Shown here: positions 34,533 to 44,493 of the stretch, one piece after another | How positions within the stretch are numbered: position 1 is the stretch's first letter | Layout: each line of letters opens with the position of its first letter | Assembly (NCBI RefSeq): GCF_012272855.1 | Contig: NZ_JAAXCQ010000007.1 | Coordinates: forward strand, 62,001 to 126,000 | DNA from: Arenibacter sp. 6A1 | Lineage (GTDB): Bacteria > Bacteroidota > Bacteroidia > Flavobacteriales > Flavobacteriaceae | Length of the DNA: 64,000 nucleotides | Direction: 5' to 3' | Notes under the pieces: model-generated | The model's database searches: none | Told to the model about the DNA's origin: nothing | What the model saw: the letters and a program-made list of their open reading frames with translations, nothing else | Made by a program: the position numbers and the translations under genes

Positions 34533-36182
34533 ATGATCAGTAAGAAAAGTTATAAATACCTAATTATCCTTTTGATCGGCGGATTAATTTCTTCTTTACT
34601 TTTCTATTATGCTAATCAAAGGCGCATCGCCGAAAACGAGGTGTTTGTAGAAAACACCATCACGAGAGCTAAATTAAAATTCAACCAGGAGCTTTTAAAA
34701 GTAAATACGGTCCTAGAGTCTATGGCGTTCTTTTTTGAGAACAATAAGCAAGTTACCCTAGATAAGTACATAGAATTTACAAACCCATTTGTTTCTGGTT
34801 TACCAGGGATAAGAGCTTTAGAGTGGGCACCACGGTTAAGCCCAGGGAATCTCATGCATTTAGACGAGGGCCAAGTAAGGGTCTTGGATAGCAGTTTCAA
34901 TATCACGAAAATAAATTTCAATTCAGCCCATGGAAACTTTGCTCCGACGCGGGACTATTATCCTATAATCTATACGAATCCAAGGGATTATTTACAAAAG
35001 GTAATCGGTTTAGACATCGCCTCGGTTCCCATGGTTGGGGGCGCTCTTAGATTGGCAGACAGCACCCAAAAGATTGTAAGCTCTAAACCCTTAAACTTAA
35101 TCACTTCTAAGAACAGAGAACACTTTGGCTTTGTTATGATAAAAGCTGTCTTTGGTACCGACAAAAAACAAGTTGACGGATATGTCTTGGGCGTATACGA
35201 TATGACCGCTTATATCGAAACCATTTTGGGGCCAGAAATGAAGGTGTTGGATATCTTTATAACCGACGTTACAGAAGAAATCCTCCCTTTATATTATAGC
35301 TCCCCAATACTCATAAAGAACAACAATCTTAAGGCCAGCAATGAGACGAGCATTGATATTGGCAATAGAAAGTGGGAAATTCAATTTTTCGCCAAAGAGG
35401 GGTTATTGGTATATCCGCACACTAGGGAATCGTATTTTTTACTTCTTTTCGGGATGGTCATTTCTTCCTTAATTGGCGTTATTGCGTTTAAAAATGATCG
35501 GTACCAAAATACTTTAGAGAATGAAGTGCGCACACGGACCTTGGATTTGGAAAAATCGAACAAGGAAAAAGAAAACCTGCTGCAAGAAATACACCATAGG
35601 GTAAAAAACAATCTGCAAATGACCTCGAGCTTAATTAACATTCAAAAAAGAAAGCTCACCAATAAGGCGGCCATTGCGGCCTTAGAAGAAAGTCAGTCCA
35701 GAATATCTGCCATTGCCCTTACGCATCAAAAAATTTACCAGGACGAGAATTCAAAATCAGTAAATTTAAGGGAGTACTTAACCGATTTAATGGCCTACCA
35801 GAAAAAATTGCTTCCCTCGGTGAATTATGCCATCCATTGTTCTCAGATCACTTTAAACCTAGATGTAGCCTTGCCTATTGGTCTAATTATTTCAGAATTG
35901 GTCACCAATGCACTAAAACATGCTTTTAAGGAACATCAATTTAACAACAATCTCAGTATTACCGTTATTCAAGATAGAGAAGGAGAGCAGCTAATTCACA
36001 TCACCGTTGCGGATAACGGCAAGGGGCTACCGCCAGACTTCGACCCCAATTACACCAGTGGTATAGGCTTTAAAATCATCAATTCGTTCTGCAAACAAAT
36101 TACAGGAAAGCTAAGCTATAACTCTTCATCCCAAGGCACTTGTTTTACCCTAAGTTGTAAAAATTTAGAAAATTTAATTTAA
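34533..36182 (+). CDS. CHASE-domain sensor histidine kinase (HisKA_2 type)
   Basis: A 549-residue protein with two membrane helices (about 7-25 and 297-315) flanking an extracytoplasmic CHASE domain (about 30-290; GLPGIRALEWAPRL). A short coiled coil follows, then a HisKA_2 dimerisation domain with the phospho-acceptor in EIHHRVKNNLQMTSSLI and a HATPase (DNGKGLPPDF, GIGFKII). The ligand is a small molecule in the family sense only. No response regulator is adjacent, so it is an orphan. It follows nbaC by 63 nt. Confidence 0.9.
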   Translation: MISKKSYKYLIILLIGGLISSLLFYYANQRRIAENEVFVENTITRAKLKFNQELLKVNTVLESMAFFFENNKQVTLDKYIEFTNPFVSGLPGIRALEWAPRLSPGNLMHLDEGQVRVLDSSFNITKINFNSAHGNFAPTRDYYPIIYTNPRDYLQKVIGLDIASVPMVGGALRLADSTQKIVSSKPLNLITSKNREHFGFVMIKAVFGTDKKQVDGYVLGVYDMTAYIETILGPEMKVLDIFITDVTEEILPLYYSSPILIKNNNLKASNETSIDIGNRKWEIQFFAKEGLLVYPHTRESYFLLLFGMVISSLIGVIAFKNDRYQNTLENEVRTRTLDLEKSNKEKENLLQEIHHRVKNNLQMTSSLINIQKRKLTNKAAIAALEESQSRISAIALTHQKIYQDENSKSVNLREYLTDLMAYQKKLLPSVNYAIHCSQITLNLDVALPIGLIISELVTNALKHAFKEHQFNNNLSITVIQDREGEQLIHITVADNGKGLPPDFDPNYTSGIGFKIINSFCKQITGKLSYNSSSQGTCFTLSCKNLENLI

Positions 36183-36237
36183 ATACTAATATTCATTTTT
36201 ATATTTATGGCAATTAGCAATACAAAGTCTAAATGTA

Positions 36238-36245
36238 TAGCTTTG
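36238..36245 (+). promoter_or_regulatory. -7 element of the ALDH gene (TAGCTTTG)
   Basis: TAGCTTTG matches TAnnTTTG, 36 nt before the ATG at 36282. Confidence 0.45.
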
Positions 36246-36281
36246 TATAAATCTAACATTTATAAATAAAAAAGTTATAAA

Positions 36282-37835
36282 ATGTCACAAATTGCAAAAA
36301 CCTTCGGAATTAATGATGCCCTTAAGCAATTAGGGATTCAAGATATTAATCCAGGCACTTCTACTGGATCCGAAAACTTTTCTTCTGGAGAAATCATATC
36401 GTCTTATTCTCCTGTAGATGGAGCCTTAATTGCAAAGGTACAGGCCACTACCCCAGAAGACTATGATAAAGTAATTACTGCCGCTACATCGGCTTTTAAA
36501 ACATGGAGAACCAAGCCTGCCCCTTTGAGAGGTGAAATTGTACGCCAGTTTGGCGATAAATTGCGCGAACTAAAGGAACCTTTAGGGAAATTAGTATCCT
36601 ATGAAATGGGAAAAAGTTACCAAGAAGGATTGGGCGAGGTACAGGAAATGATCGATATCTGTGATTTCGCTGTTGGCTTGTCCAGACAATTGCACGGACT
36701 TACCATGCATTCCGAAAGACCAGGTCATAGGATGTACGAGCAATACCATCCTTTGGGAGTAGTAGGTATTATTTCGGCCTTCAATTTCCCAGTAGCGGTA
36801 TGGGCGTGGAATACGGCCTTAGCATGGGTCTGTGGAGATGTATGTATATGGAAACCGAGTGAAAAAACACCTTTATGCGGTATTGCCTGTCAAAAAATCG
36901 CTGCAGACGTCTTTAAGGCCAATAATTTGCCTGAAGGGATCTCTAATTTAATCAATGGCGATTACCAAGTAGGAGAGCTTATGACCAAAGATGTCAGAGT
37001 TCCTTTAATATCTGCCACAGGATCTACCAGAATGGGTAAAATAGTTGCCCAAGAGGTTGCCGGACGCCTAGGAAAATCCTTATTGGAGCTCGGTGGTAAC
37101 AACGCCATTATTGTGACTCCGGATGCCGATATTAAAATGACCGTTATAGGTGCTGTATTCGGTGCTGTAGGTACTGCCGGACAGCGATGTACTTCTACCC
37201 GTAGACTGATCATCCATGAGGATATTTACGATACCGTTAAAAATGCCGTAGTAACTGCTTATAAACAACTACGCATTGGGAACCCATTGGACGAAAACAA
37301 CCATGTTGGGCCACTGATCGATACCGATGCAGTAAAAATGTATCAGAATGCTTTAACTAAAGTAGTAGAAGAAGGTGGTAATATTATAGTAGAAGGTGGA
37401 GTTTTAAGCGGTAACGGATACGAAAGCGGCTGCTATGTAAAACCAGCTATTTCCGAAGCGCAACCTTCCTATTCTATTGTACAACACGAAACTTTTGCCC
37501 CTGTATTGTATCTGTTAAAATATTCTGGGGATGTAGAAAATGCCTTGGAAATACAAAATGGGGTAGCCCAGGGATTATCTTCGGCCATTATGACCAATAA
37601 CCTAAGGGAAGCAGAAAGGTTCTTATCGGTAAACGGTTCGGATTGCGGTATTGCCAACGTAAACATAGGAACTTCGGGTGCCGAAATTGGCGGTGCCTTT
37701 GGAGGAGAAAAAGAAACTGGTGGCGGACGTGAATCTGGCTCAGATGCTTGGAAAGTGTATATGAGAAGACAAACCAATACCATTAATTACACAACAGAGT
37801 TGCCTTTGGCACAAGGGATAAAATTTGATTTGTAA
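36282..37835 (+). CDS. ALDH7-type aldehyde dehydrogenase (alpha-aminoadipic semialdehyde / piperideine-6-carboxylate dehydrogenase)
   Basis: A 517-residue NAD(P)-dependent dehydrogenase. The catalytic Glu is in LLELGGNN (about 270) and the nucleophile in GTAGQRCTSTRR (about Cys306). The C-terminal GTSGAEIGGAFGGEKETGGG and ESGSDAWKVYMRRQ are the ALDH7 (antiquitin/AmaB) signature. It probably oxidises alpha-aminoadipic semialdehyde in lysine breakdown; other aldehydes are possible. It has its own promoter and terminator. Confidence 0.92.
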   Translation: MSQIAKTFGINDALKQLGIQDINPGTSTGSENFSSGEIISSYSPVDGALIAKVQATTPEDYDKVITAATSAFKTWRTKPAPLRGEIVRQFGDKLRELKEPLGKLVSYEMGKSYQEGLGEVQEMIDICDFAVGLSRQLHGLTMHSERPGHRMYEQYHPLGVVGIISAFNFPVAVWAWNTALAWVCGDVCIWKPSEKTPLCGIACQKIAADVFKANNLPEGISNLINGDYQVGELMTKDVRVPLISATGSTRMGKIVAQEVAGRLGKSLLELGGNNAIIVTPDADIKMTVIGAVFGAVGTAGQRCTSTRRLIIHEDIYDTVKNAVVTAYKQLRIGNPLDENNHVGPLIDTDAVKMYQNALTKVVEEGGNIIVEGGVLSGNGYESGCYVKPAISEAQPSYSIVQHETFAPVLYLLKYSGDVENALEIQNGVAQGLSSAIMTNNLREAERFLSVNGSDCGIANVNIGTSGAEIGGAFGGEKETGGGRESGSDAWKVYMRRQTNTINYTTELPLAQGIKFDL

Positions 37836-37857
37836 TCCCCTTGTAACTTTATAACTA

Positions 37858-37902
37858 AAAGCCCGCTATATACAGAATCAAATTCGGCAAATAGCGGGCT
37901 TT
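37858..37902 (+). terminator. Terminator after the ALDH gene
   Basis: AAAGCCCGCTAT (37858-37869) and ATAGCGGGCTTT (37891-37902) are exact reverse complements. Confidence 0.8.
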
Positions 37903-38754
37903 ACAGCTAACTAACTCAAATAAAAAACCTTCAATTATTCCCCTTTTATACTCAGGGTCCAATACTTTTATTCTATTGTTCTATTGTTCTATTTTTAAGG
38001 GACTTTGTCTCATCTACAGACCATCTTCCGCGGAGCAGTGACTGTGCTCCAAGCAATACAACCATACACACAAATTTCCAAATTTTCATTAGTGTCTTCA
38101 TTTGTTTTATTGTAAGGGGTTGTTACTCTTTTTTCTTAGGTGATACACCTCATACGTCTTTTATCTTTTTTGCCTTCACATTTAACTTTATGGCTTAAGG
38201 AGTGCCCAAAACTCGACCTTCCATTGCAAGCCGTCCTACCATGGACCGGTAGCATTTTATTTTTAAGGGACTCTAAAATACAACCTAAAACAATGAAAAC
38301 AATCTAGTTATGTACATCTGACAACCATAGCTGTATAAATGTCCACTATGCTGTATTTTCCGCTCCTATAACATGGAGAAAAAAGGTTTTTCAGCAGAAA
38401 ATAAGGAATCTCCTTATATACTACATCGTTCTTAACTAGCTGATAAAGAATATTTTTCGTCTAAGTTATTAATCTTTTTAAGATTTTTTTAATACATTGT
38501 AGACTACAACCATTAACCCAAGCCAACGATGACCAAAAGAAAAACCTAGCAAAGCCCGTTATTTATAAGCATTATTGTTGCCCACAGCTCTTCTGATCTA
38601 CTTCCCCTACTCCTTCGAAAGGTAAAAATTCAACGACCTGTTAAGAGGGACATACGGCGTCCAGATATTTTAAAGCGTTGTTCGGAAAGAAGTACGAGAA
38701 ACCACTAATCACCAAAAAAAAAAACAATAAACCTATATTTAAAACCACACTAAT
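37903..38754. other. 850-nt intergenic region
   Basis: It contains a short tandem repeat of TTCTATTG units near 37970-37995 and a minus-strand 42-codon frame (38101-37973) that I do not consider a supported gene. Nothing else recognisable; the promoter of the HhH gene must lie at its right end. Confidence 0.4.
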
Positions 38755-39333
38755 ATGAACGTTGAAAATCTGAACGGCTGGAGCTTGATAATTCTGATTA
38801 TAGTTGGAATCATTTGTGCCATCATAGGATATTTTATGGGCAAAGGCAAATTTGTAGCTCCCGAACATTCGGCAGAATTAACAAGCCTGAGAAGCAAGAA
38901 CGATAAATTGGAGGCCGACTTATTGGCCTGTAACCAAAAGCTAACGGAAATGAATGCTGCTCCCATACATTCGAATGCGATTACGCCCCCATCGATGACC
39001 AAAGCAACCTCGGCTACAGCTAATAATTCGATTCCTTTTAGTGCTACTGCTGCCAAGGCGGCCTTGGGGAAAAGTATTAAGGAAAACGACTTAAAAGTAG
39101 TGGAAGGTATAGGTCCAAAAATTCAGCTATTATTCCATTCTTTCGACATTACCACCTGGCAAGCGTTATCGGAATCATCGGTATCTAAATGCCAGGAGGT
39201 GTTGCGTTCTGGTGGCGACCGTTATAAAATCCACGACCCTTCGTCATGGCCATTACAAGCTAAAATGGCTTATGAAGGCAAATGGAAGGAACTACAAAGA
39301 TGGCAAGACGAACATAAGAGAGGTAAGCTGTAA
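38755..39333 (+). CDS. Membrane-anchored helix-hairpin-helix protein
   Basis: A 192-residue protein with one N-terminal membrane helix (LIILIIVGIICAIIGYFMG). A short coiled-coil linker (LRSKNDKLEADLLACNQKL) and a low-complexity Ala/Thr/Ser stretch follow. The C-terminal domain has LKVVEGIGPKIQLLFHSFDI, a helix-hairpin-helix like those of DUF4332-type proteins, and ends WPLQAKMAYEGKWKELQRW. HhH domains bind DNA or proteins; with a membrane anchor the role is unclear. Confidence 0.8.
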   Translation: MNVENLNGWSLIILIIVGIICAIIGYFMGKGKFVAPEHSAELTSLRSKNDKLEADLLACNQKLTEMNAAPIHSNAITPPSMTKATSATANNSIPFSATAAKAALGKSIKENDLKVVEGIGPKIQLLFHSFDITTWQALSESSVSKCQEVLRSGGDRYKIHDPSSWPLQAKMAYEGKWKELQRWQDEHKRGKL

Positions 39334-39477
39334 TTTATGGTAAGGGCTCAAAAACAGGGCAACATGGGCTTATATTATATCCTTTTTCCCAACTGATACT
39401 TATAAGAACGGTTTAAAGGCCTTTTTAACGCCCTGCTACTTGGCAATTGAGCACTGGCTTCATGTATATAACATACC

Positions 39478-39557
39478 GCGTTAGGGAGCGCGGCGGCATC
39501 CCCGCAGCATGGCAAGGGATATAGCCAAGCGCCCGACCGACGAAGGAGGGAACGCCC
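39478..39557 (+). repeat. REP-like repeat, short class (copy C, solo)
   Basis: An 80-nt unit from GCGTTAGGGA to GGGAACGCCC with the hairpin ATCCC/GGGAT. It has the same core as copies A and E and no inverted partner nearby. The remainder of the 39334-39666 gap has no ORF. Confidence 0.8.
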
Positions 39558-39666
39558 AAATTATAATGTTTCCATTTATACAAATTTAAAATTGGCCCCA
39601 CTTACATATGACTGTAAACGGCCTTGTGAGGTGCATGGAAAAAATCGCTTAAAAAAGTCCATAAAA

Positions 39667-39691
39667 AAAGCCGGTTACAATAACCGGCTTT
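39667..39691. terminator. Terminator of the desaturase gene (bidirectional)
   Basis: AAAGCCGGTTA (39667-39677) pairs perfectly with TAACCGGCTTT (39681-39691) across CAA. It lies just below the desaturase stop on the minus strand, with A/T flanks on both sides. Confidence 0.8.
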
Positions 39692-39695
39692 CGTT

Positions 39696-40694
39696 TTATA
39701 CCATTCTACCATTGGCCTCGACCCATTTGAACTTGTACTGGTCTTCTGGATATTTCATCCTACTAGCAATACGCTCTAATCTGTCCGGTAATTTCATCAG
39801 ATAATCCCTTGCCCTTTCGGCATCGTCATTTAGGGCTCTAATACTATCTAATTCCCAATAAGAATTCAGTTTTTTCAATATGTCGATATAATCCTGTGCG
39901 GTATACACCCCAAGTCTCTGAGCGCAATTTGAGAAAGTTTCGAATGCCGAACCGATCTCTCCTCCAGACTCTCTTAGGAAATGTGCAGGCATCACAATCT
40001 TTTTCTTCATCATATCTGCAAAGGCCAGCATCATCTGACTAGGGTCCTGTTCAAAGATTACCTTCACAAACTCCCTATAAGCCAAATGGTGGCGCATTTC
40101 GTCACCAGCGATAATGGTACACATTTTCCCTAACAGGGAATTGCCGCCTTTTTTACACATTTGACCTACTCTTTTATGAGAGATGTTGGTCGCCAATTCT
40201 TGAAAAGAGGTGTACACAAAGTTTTTGTATGGATCCCTATCCGTTCCGATATCGAAACCATCGGCAATAAGATGTTGGGTAGTGATTTCCATTTCGCGCA
40301 TATTTACCCTACCTGACAAATACAGATATTTATTTAGGACATCGCCATGTCTATTCTCTTCTGCGGTCCAATGGCGCACCCATTTGGACCAGCCATTTTT
40401 ATTTTCTCCATGTTGATCTATCCCTTCTACATCCATCAACCATGATTCATAAGTAGGCAAAGCCTCTTCTGTAATGGTATCGGCCACCAAAGTCACCCAT
40501 AGATCATACCCCAATTCCTTGGCTTCTTCACGAATTTGGTGAACATCGTCTAAAAAGGTATCACTTTCAGAATTAGGTAAAAAATCTGTAGGCTGCCAAA
40601 TATCATTTATAGGAATAAGGTATGAGTCTATAAAGCCTTCTACCTTGCTCTCTATGGCTTTCATTACTTCTATTCTAACGTTCTTATTTGACAT
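39696..40694 (-). CDS. Acyl-ACP desaturase (soluble di-iron)
   Basis: The ATG at 40694 gives 332 residues; a 16-codon upstream extension starts with GTG and is less likely. Di-iron ligands are in WTAEENRHGD and AGDEMRHHLAYREF, the two E-x-x-H motifs of plant-type stearoyl-ACP desaturases. It inserts a cis double bond into acyl-ACP, tuning membrane fluidity. It is soluble, with no membrane helices. Confidence 0.92.
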   Translation of the reverse strand: MSNKNVRIEVMKAIESKVEGFIDSYLIPINDIWQPTDFLPNSESDTFLDDVHQIREEAKELGYDLWVTLVADTITEEALPTYESWLMDVEGIDQHGENKNGWSKWVRHWTAEENRHGDVLNKYLYLSGRVNMREMEITTQHLIADGFDIGTDRDPYKNFVYTSFQELATNISHKRVGQMCKKGGNSLLGKMCTIIAGDEMRHHLAYREFVKVIFEQDPSQMMLAFADMMKKKIVMPAHFLRESGGEIGSAFETFSNCAQRLGVYTAQDYIDILKKLNSYWELDSIRALNDDAERARDYLMKLPDRLERIASRMKYPEDQYKFKWVEANGRMV

Positions 40695-40756
40695 AGTATA
40701 ATTTTTTGTAAATATCTTTATTAATCTTGAAATATTGCCCACCTAGGGCATTAAAT

Positions 40757-41482
40757 TTAGTTTCTACCCTTTTCTAAAGGGTAAAACTTATGTACCGGGT
40801 CGCTTTGCCAATATTCCTTGGTGTTGGCATCCATGATGGTCAATGGGCCCATAAAAGCCGCTCCGGTATCGATATTCCAAACATTCGCTGCATTTTGCGG
40901 GGTTGTTTTTCCTATCCTTGTCACTGGGGTATGGCCTATAAAGATCTCCTTGTAATGCGTTAGTCTTTGCGGATAAACAGCATCCTTTAAGGTTAGTTTT
41001 GGATCTAGGGACAAGGCCAATTCCCATAAGGTTCTATCCCAATAAAGGGTCTTTGTAAAATACTCTTCTGTTACACCCTTTAAGTTAGTAAATCCTGCAT
41101 GAAGAAACAAGCGATTTTCTTCATCTAAATAATAATTTTCCAAAGCATTGAAAAACTGGATATGGGCTTCTTTTTTTGTTTCGGCCAGCTGTCTGTAAGA
41201 TTGCAGTGTGGCATTGCCACCGTGCTGCAACCAAAGATGGTTGTCCTCGCCGCTTTGCAGCCAATCGAGACACAGTTCATCATGGTTCCCCCGTAAAAAG
41301 GTACAGCTATAGGTATCTTTTAACTCCATTAAAAAATTAACGGTTCCTACGGCTTCACTCCACCCATCGACATAATCTCCTAAAAAGATCAAATGGTCGT
41401 CGGGCGTGACTTTGGCTCTTTCCATTGCCTGTTGTAGCGCTTTTAATCCAGCGTGGACATCTCCAATTACCAGTATTCTCAT
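40757..41482 (-). CDS. Calcineurin-like metallophosphoesterase (PrpE/ApaH/PPP type)
   Basis: A 241-residue protein. The metal-binding motifs GDVHAG (7-12), GDYVDGW and LRGNHDEL are in the canonical order, with late His residues in IGHTPVTRIG. Family members are Ser/Thr phosphatases or dinucleoside tetraphosphatases; the substrate cannot be decided here. It lies 62 nt upstream of the desaturase on the same strand. Confidence 0.88.
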   Translation of the reverse strand: MRILVIGDVHAGLKALQQAMERAKVTPDDHLIFLGDYVDGWSEAVGTVNFLMELKDTYSCTFLRGNHDELCLDWLQSGEDNHLWLQHGGNATLQSYRQLAETKKEAHIQFFNALENYYLDEENRLFLHAGFTNLKGVTEEYFTKTLYWDRTLWELALSLDPKLTLKDAVYPQRLTHYKEIFIGHTPVTRIGKTTPQNAANVWNIDTGAAFMGPLTIMDANTKEYWQSDPVHKFYPLEKGRN

Positions 41483-41756
41483 TGTGCAAAAATCGCAAAT
41501 AGCGCTGTAATAACAATACTAAAAAGAAAATTTCCAAAAATGTTAAAATGATGAAGGCGAATGACATATCACTTAAACTGCGTATCCATAGGCCCTATCC
41601 GATTAAATACACACAAAACGGTATAAGAAACAAATTCAGATTAAAAAAATAATAATTTTTATTTGCACACTTTTTACATTTTAAAATTCCCTACACAACT
41701 GCTTATCAGGTTTTTAACTACTTTTTCTTGTAAACATTCATGATTTAAGTCATCTT

Positions 41757-41784
41757 TTTGTTGAATTTATTTTTAATACTTTTG
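41757..41784 (+). promoter_or_regulatory. Promoter of the class II ribonucleotide reductase gene
   Basis: TTTG at 41757-41760, a 16-nt spacer, then TACTTTTG at 41777-41784. This is the best match in the window to the Bacteroidota -33/-7 pattern, 40 nt before the ATG. The rest of the 41483-41824 gap shows no ORF and no cobalamin-riboswitch box that I could recognise. Confidence 0.5.
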
Positions 41785-41824
41785 TCTCGATACTATAAAC
41801 ACATTCACCTTAAAATCTTATTCT

Positions 41825-44377
41825 ATGTCGACTGAAATAGCCCAAAGACCACAAAAGACCTATACCCAAGAAGAAGCGTTTGAAGCTTCTCTTGCCTATT
41901 TTAAAGGAGATGATCTTGCCGCAAGGGTATGGATAAACAAGTATGCCCTTAAGGACTCTGAAGGCAATATTTATGAGTTGACACCGGATGATATGCATCG
42001 TAGGATTGCAAAGGAGATCGCCCGCATAGAAAAAAAGCACCCCAATCCTAAAACCGAGGAGCAAATTTTTGACCTTATCAAAAATTTCAAATACATCGTC
42101 CCCCAAGGGAGCCCGATGGCCGGCATAGGCAATCCATTTCAAATTGCATCCCTATCTAACTGCTTTGTCATTGGCAACGATGGGCAATCCGATTCTTATG
42201 GGGGCATCATGAAAATAGACCAAGAGCAGGTACAGCTGATGAAGCGCCGTGGCGGTGTAGGGCACGACTTGTCGCACATACGCCCAAAGTCGTCCGCAGT
42301 AAAAAATTCGGCCCTTACCTCTACGGGCCTAGTCCCTTTTATGGAACGGTACTCTAACAGCACACGAGAAGTAGCACAAGACGGAAGAAGGGGCGCCTTA
42401 ATGTTATCGGTTTCTATAAACCATCCGGATGCAGAAGATTTTATCGACGCAAAAATGGAGCAAGGAAAAGTAACCGGCGCCAATGTTTCCGTTAGAATAG
42501 ATGATGCTTTTATGCAATCTGTGGACACCAATGTCCCTTACACCCAAAAATTCCCCATCCACAGTGACTCTCCCAAGGTGGAGAAAACTATTGATGCTCA
42601 AAAACTTTGGGGTAAAATAGTGCATAACGCATGGCAGTCGGCAGAACCAGGGATTCTTTTCTGGGATACCATTATCAATGAATCCGTTCCTGATTGTTAT
42701 TCTGATTTAGGATACAAAACGGTCTCTACCAATCCTTGTGGTGAAATTCCCTTGTGCCCATACGATTCTTGCCGATTGTTGGCCATAAATCTTTTCTCGT
42801 ATGTAGACCAGCCCTTTACCAAGGAGGCTAGTTTTAATTTCGACTTATTCAAAAAACATATTGCCGATGCACAGCGTATTATGGACAACATTATTGATCT
42901 TGAATTGGAAAAGATCGATGTTATTCTAGAAAAAATAAAATCGGACCCTGAACTGGAAAGCACCAAGGCGGTAGAATATAACTTATGGAACAACATTAAA
43001 GAAAAAGCTGCCCAAGGCCGCCGTACCGGGATAGGCATTACTGCCGAGGGCGATATGTTAGCGGCATTAGGCCTGCGTTACGGAAGCGACAAGGCTAACT
43101 CCTTCTCTATTGAAGTACATAAAACCATCGCTTTAGAGGCTTATAGGGCTTCTGTGCATTTGGCCAAAGACCGAGGCGCCTTTGACATTTTTGATGCCGA
43201 ACGAGAAAAAAACAACCCCTTCATTCTTCGTCTTAAGGAGGCCGATGAAGAACTCTACTATCAGATGTTAGAATTTGGACGAAGGAATATTGCATTATTG
43301 ACCATAGCCCCAACAGGAACCACCAGTTTAATGACTCAAACAACTTCGGGCATTGAACCTGTTTTCCTTCCTGTTTACAAGCGCCGTCGCAAAGTTAACC
43401 CCAACGATAAGGATGTACGGGTAGATTTTGTAGATGAGGTTGGTGATTCTTGGGAAGAATACACCGTTTTCCATCATAAATTTAAACAGTGGATGTCCGT
43501 GAACGGTATAGACACCACAAAAAACTACAGTCACGAAGAATTACAAAAAATCGTGGCCAAGTCTCCTTACTACAAAGCGACCTCTAATGATGTAGATTGG
43601 CTTAGCAAGGTGCGTTTGCAAGGGGCGGTACAAAAATGGGTAGACCACAGCATCAGTGTCACCATAAACCTTCCCAATGACGCTACCGAAGAGTTGGTAG
43701 GGAAATTGTACTTAGAAGCTTGGAAAGCTGGTTGTAAAGGCGTTACCGTATACCGAGACGGATCTAGGTCCGGTGTTTTAATTTCCAATGAACCTGCGAA
43801 AAAGGAGGAGGAAGAGGCCCTTACGCCTTTTCCTACCAAGCGCCCACAGATATTGGAGGCCGATGTGGTAAGACTTCAGAACAACAAGGAAAAATGGATC
43901 GCCTTTATTGGATTGATAAACAACAAGCCTTATGAAATTTTCACCGGGATGGCCGATGATGAAGATGGGATACTAATTCCTCGTTGGGTAAATAATGGTT
44001 TAATCATAAAGAACAGAAATGACGACGGTTCCTCACGTTACGATTTTCAATACAAGAACAAAAGAGGCTACAAAACAACTATTGAAGGGCTTTCCCATAA
44101 GTTTGACCCAGAATATTGGAACTATGCCAAATTAATTTCGAGCACCCTAAGACACGGAATGCCCATTGAAAATGTGGTAGACCTTATTAACAGCTTACAA
44201 TTGGACAGCGAATCTATCAACACCTGGAAAAATGGTGTGGCCAGAGCCTTAAAACGATATGTAGAAGACGGTACAGAAGTAAAGGGCCAAAAATGCGAGG
44301 CCTGCAACTCTAACAACCTGATCTACCAAGAAGGCTGCCTTACCTGTAAGGATTGTGGATCTTCGAAATGCGGATAG
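41825..44377 (+). CDS. nrdJ: Adenosylcobalamin-dependent (class II) ribonucleotide reductase
   Basis: An 850-residue protein. The active-site loop VSTNPCGEIPLCPYDSC and the APTGTTSLM motif fit the NrdJ family; the barrel begins near SNCFVIGNDG, and MKRRGGVGHDLSHIRP is conserved. The C-terminus (GQKCEACNSN...CLTCKDCGSSKCG) is a zinc-ribbon-like cysteine cluster typical of class II enzymes. It makes deoxyribonucleotides with or without oxygen if B12 is present. No nrdAB or nrdDG is in the window. Confidence 0.93.
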   Translation: MSTEIAQRPQKTYTQEEAFEASLAYFKGDDLAARVWINKYALKDSEGNIYELTPDDMHRRIAKEIARIEKKHPNPKTEEQIFDLIKNFKYIVPQGSPMAGIGNPFQIASLSNCFVIGNDGQSDSYGGIMKIDQEQVQLMKRRGGVGHDLSHIRPKSSAVKNSALTSTGLVPFMERYSNSTREVAQDGRRGALMLSVSINHPDAEDFIDAKMEQGKVTGANVSVRIDDAFMQSVDTNVPYTQKFPIHSDSPKVEKTIDAQKLWGKIVHNAWQSAEPGILFWDTIINESVPDCYSDLGYKTVSTNPCGEIPLCPYDSCRLLAINLFSYVDQPFTKEASFNFDLFKKHIADAQRIMDNIIDLELEKIDVILEKIKSDPELESTKAVEYNLWNNIKEKAAQGRRTGIGITAEGDMLAALGLRYGSDKANSFSIEVHKTIALEAYRASVHLAKDRGAFDIFDAEREKNNPFILRLKEADEELYYQMLEFGRRNIALLTIAPTGTTSLMTQTTSGIEPVFLPVYKRRRKVNPNDKDVRVDFVDEVGDSWEEYTVFHHKFKQWMSVNGIDTTKNYSHEELQKIVAKSPYYKATSNDVDWLSKVRLQGAVQKWVDHSISVTINLPNDATEELVGKLYLEAWKAGCKGVTVYRDGSRSGVLISNEPAKKEEEEALTPFPTKRPQILEADVVRLQNNKEKWIAFIGLINNKPYEIFTGMADDEDGILIPRWVNNGLIIKNRNDDGSSRYDFQYKNKRGYKTTIEGLSHKFDPEYWNYAKLISSTLRHGMPIENVVDLINSLQLDSESINTWKNGVARALKRYVEDGTEVKGQKCEACNSNNLIYQEGCLTCKDCGSSKCG

Positions 44378-44404
44378 GTCTTTAATTGAGATTTTATTTT
44401 AGAA

Positions 44405-44442
44405 AGCTATGCCCCTAAATTTATAAATTTAGAGGCATAGCT
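44405..44442 (+). terminator. Terminator after nrdJ
   Basis: AGCTATGCC (44405-44413) pairs with GGCATAGCT (44434-44442); the inner CTAAATTTATAAATTTAG is also palindromic, giving one long stem. Confidence 0.75.
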
Positions 44443-44493
44443 AGTTTTAGTGCATATTTCTACTTAATTTATGCTATTAAATAAGGAAAGCGG

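Noticed and set aside
37973-38101. Minus-strand 42-codon frame with a hydrophobic N-terminus
   Set aside because: Its end runs through a short tandem repeat (TTCTATTG units) and no promoter, family or partner supports it.
41483-41824. Possible cobalamin riboswitch upstream of nrdJ
   Set aside because: The gene product uses B12, but no B12-box or fitting helices were recognised, and the promoter leaves only a short leader.
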